This document shows positions 20,710 to 21,876 of a DNA stretch of 21,876 bases, one piece after another. Origin of the DNA: Coriobacteriaceae bacterium (GTDB taxonomy: Bacteria > Actinomycetota > Coriobacteriia > Coriobacteriales > Coriobacteriaceae); contig CABIWB010000004.1 of assembly GCA_902362275.1 (NCBI GenBank), positions 1-21,876 on the forward strand, given 5' to 3'. Below the pieces are notes generated by a model. That model saw only the letters and a list, made by a program, of their open reading frames with translations, searched no databases and was not told the DNA's origin. A program made the translations under genes and the position numbers. Numbering within the stretch: position 1 is the stretch's first letter; each line of letters begins with the position of its first letter.

Positions 20710-21210
20710 TTAGAAGTCATCGGGGGAGAGCGTATGGACGAACTCGTCGAACTTCTCGAACTCCTGCTCGTCGTCGACTTCCTCGGCGTGGGTAGAAACA
20801 GTGCCCAGGCGATTCATGATGTCGTCCTCCACGAACATGGGAGCATTGCTGCGCACGGCAAGGGCAATGGCATCACTGGGACGAGCGTCGATCTTACGCT
20901 CCTCGCCATCGGCCAGTACGACGATCGTCGCGTAGAACACCGGCGGCTCGGCGCGAACGATCTCAATGCGCTCGAGCTTGGCGCCCAGGGCGTCAACGGT
21001 ATCGAGCAACAGGTCATGGGTGATCGGGCGCTCGGCGCGGCCGCTATCGATGCCGCGGCTGATGGCGGCAGCTTCAAACGAACCAGTCTGAATGGAAAGG
21101 GAACGCAGCGGCGCGGGCGAGTCCGATTTGCTGCTGCGCTCACGAAGTACGATAAGCGATGGCACGGGACCGGCGGCCATGACGATGGTCTCTATGTCGA
21201 CACGAACCAT
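20710..21210 (-). CDS. Bifunctional nuclease domain protein (DUF151)
   Basis: 166 residues matching the bifunctional nuclease/DUF151 family: MVRVDIETIVM at the start, RPITHDLLLDTVDALGAKLERIEIV, then FYATIVVL and the family hallmark KIDARPSDAIALAVRSNAPMFV. Plant and bacterial members have been reported with RNase/DNase activity; the cellular role is unclear. A ~35-residue acidic tail follows the domain (EEVDDEQEFEKFDEF). GGAGGTG lies four bases before the ATG at 21210. It is the first gene of a probable three-gene unit with the two small unknown genes. Confidence 0.92.
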   Translation of the reverse strand: MVRVDIETIVMAAGPVPSLIVLRERSSKSDSPAPLRSLSIQTGSFEAAAISRGIDSGRAERPITHDLLLDTVDALGAKLERIEIVRAEPPVFYATIVVLADGEERKIDARPSDAIALAVRSNAPMFVEDDIMNRLGTVSTHAEEVDDEQEFEKFDEFVHTLSPDDF

Positions 21211-21266
21211 GGAACACCTCCGGTACGTAGCGGTCAACACGCGGCAGCCCGCCGCATCGAATAGCT

Positions 21267-21296
21267 ATACTACCCAATCTTTCGCCCAGCACACAA
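21267..21296 (-). promoter_or_regulatory. Possible promoter of the DUF151 gene
   Basis: On the minus strand TTGTGT (21291-21296), 18-base spacer, TAGTAT (21267-21272), about 57 bases before the start codon. Confidence 0.45.
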
Positions 21297-21350
21297 AATT
21301 AAAGTAGTTAATTAGGGACGGGGCTTTTTTGACTACTTTCAGTAGGTAAG

Positions 21351-21381
21351 AAAAAAGCCCCGAGGCAACTGCCCCGAGGCT
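21351..21381 (-). terminator. Intrinsic terminator ending the tRNA cluster
   Basis: On the minus strand AGCCTCGGGGC and GCCTCGGGGCT form an 11-bp stem (two G-U) with loop AGTT, then TTTTTT. A further perfect repeat, GGGGCTTTTTT (21320-21330), is complementary to its AAAAAAGCCCC side (21351-21361). Confidence 0.9.
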
Positions 21382-21395
21382 CTTCACAGTTTTGA

Positions 21396-21472
21396 TGGTG
21401 GACCTGACAAGATTCGAACTTGTGACCTCCCGGTTATCAGCCGGACGCTCTAACCAACTGAGCTACAGGTCC
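21396..21472 (-). tRNA. tRNA-Ile, anticodon GAT (copy 1)
   Basis: Acceptor GGACCTG/CAGGTCC, D-arm GCTCAGTTGGTTAGAGC, anticodon loop CTGATAA (GAT), T-loop TTCGAAT, encoded CCA. 77 bases, identical to the copy at 21620-21696. Confidence 0.98.
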
Positions 21473-21476
21473 ATCA

Positions 21477-21552
21477 TGGTGGAGGTTAGGGGGATCGAAC
21501 CCCTGACCTCAGGCTTGCAAAGCCCGCGCTCTCCCAGCTGAGCTAAACCCCC
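21477..21552 (-). tRNA. tRNA-Ala, anticodon TGC
   Basis: Acceptor GGGGGTT/AACCTCC (one G-U), D-arm GCTCAGCTGGGAGAGC, anticodon loop with TGC (TTTGCAA), T-loop TTCGATC, encoded CCA. 76 bases, four bases from tRNA-Ile copy 1. Confidence 0.98.
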
Positions 21553-21563
21553 ACGGAGACAGT

Positions 21564-21608
21564 AATAAACACCCCAGCGGCGACTCGGCTCTCGCTGGGG
21601 TGTTTATT
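21564..21608 (-). terminator. Very stable hairpin inside the tRNA cluster, terminator-like
   Basis: AATAAACACCCCAGCG and CGCTGGGGTGTTTATT are a perfect 16-bp inverted repeat with a 13-base loop. The A- and T-rich ends would let it act in either direction. It lies after tRNA-Ile copy 2 and only 11 bases before tRNA-Ala. Confidence 0.8.
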
Positions 21609-21619
21609 GCGAAAGAAAG

Positions 21620-21696
21620 TGGTGGACCTGACAAGATTCGAACTTGTGACCTCCCGGTTATCAGCCGGACGCTCTAACCAACTGAGCTACAGGTCC
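21620..21696 (-). tRNA. tRNA-Ile, anticodon GAT (copy 2)
   Basis: Identical over 77 bases to the copy at 21396-21472, with encoded CCA. First gene of the cluster, directly behind the promoter at 21711-21740. Confidence 0.98.
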
Positions 21697-21710
21697 ATCG
21701 CGCAAGGGAT

Positions 21711-21740
21711 ATATTAGACGAGTCGTTGCGCGCGCGTCAA
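21711..21740 (-). promoter_or_regulatory. Strong promoter of the tRNA-Ile/Ala cluster
   Basis: On the minus strand TTGACG (21735-21740), 18-base spacer, TAATAT (21711-21716), 14 bases before the tRNA. A T/A-rich stretch upstream (21743-21760) could serve as UP element. Confidence 0.85.
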
Positions 21741-21821
21741 CAACTTTTTTGAAAATCTTTGAGGGGTGTCGGCCCCGGCTGCCCGGCGGCATGCGAAGTC
21801 GATCGCGAGTTCCGCACGAGC

Positions 21822-21846
21822 CGGAGAGCATTTAATGTGCTCTCCG
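21822..21846. repeat. 9-bp inverted repeat near the window edge
   Basis: CGGAGAGCA and TGCTCTCCG flank TTTAATG. No T run follows on either strand. No gene is seen in 21741-21876. Confidence 0.5.
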
Positions 21847-21876
21847 TGCGAGCAGGACTGTCCGAGCAGGCGACTT

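Overview
The window is a GC-rich bacterial chromosome segment made almost entirely of housekeeping genes. Gene content, protein style and the conserved order rpsF-ssb-rpsR-rplI-dnaB fit a high-GC Gram-positive of the class Coriobacteriia. From memory of related proteins a Collinsella-like organism is most likely, but this is an inference without any database search.

Layout, left to right. (1) 53-4808, minus strand: carA-carB, the two subunits of carbamoyl phosphate synthetase, with a leader RNA element that looks like a PyrR-binding hairpin masking the carA ribosome binding site. (2) 5016-7773, minus: an ABC exporter followed by a single-pass membrane protein of unknown function, closed by a good terminator. 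(3) 7910-11336, minus: purA, purD and a Nudix ADP-sugar hydrolase, all in nucleotide metabolism, with a possible switchable RNA structure between purA and purD. (4) 11430-14734, minus: rpsF-ssb-rpsR-rplI, a terminator, then dnaB. (5) 14835-15809: a gene-poor stretch with two plus-strand tRNA-Ser genes, each followed by a terminator, and an unusual inverted tRNA-Ser-like remnant carrying two perfect hairpins. (6) 15810-17752, plus: a TRIC/UPF0126-family membrane protein and a secreted, membrane-anchored bactofilin-like protein; these are the only plus-strand protein genes. (7) 17884-21210, minus: the ribosome-associated GTPase typA, two small orphan genes and a DUF151 bifunctional nuclease. (8) 21396-21696, minus: tRNA-Ile, tRNA-Ala, tRNA-Ile, driven by a strong promoter at 21711-21740.

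There is no CRISPR array, insertion sequence, phage gene or defence system visible. The most interesting material is in the RNA and intergenic layer: the carAB PyrR-like leader, the inverted tRNA-derived element next to tRNA-Ser(CGA), a REP-like palindrome with the GGGGACAGGCACC core, and hairpins in the purA-purD, rpsF and ssb-rpsR gaps. Pyrimidine supply (carAB), purine supply (purA, purD), nucleotide clean-up (Nudix), replication (ssb, dnaB) and translation (ribosomal proteins, typA, tRNAs) make this a growth-related neighbourhood.
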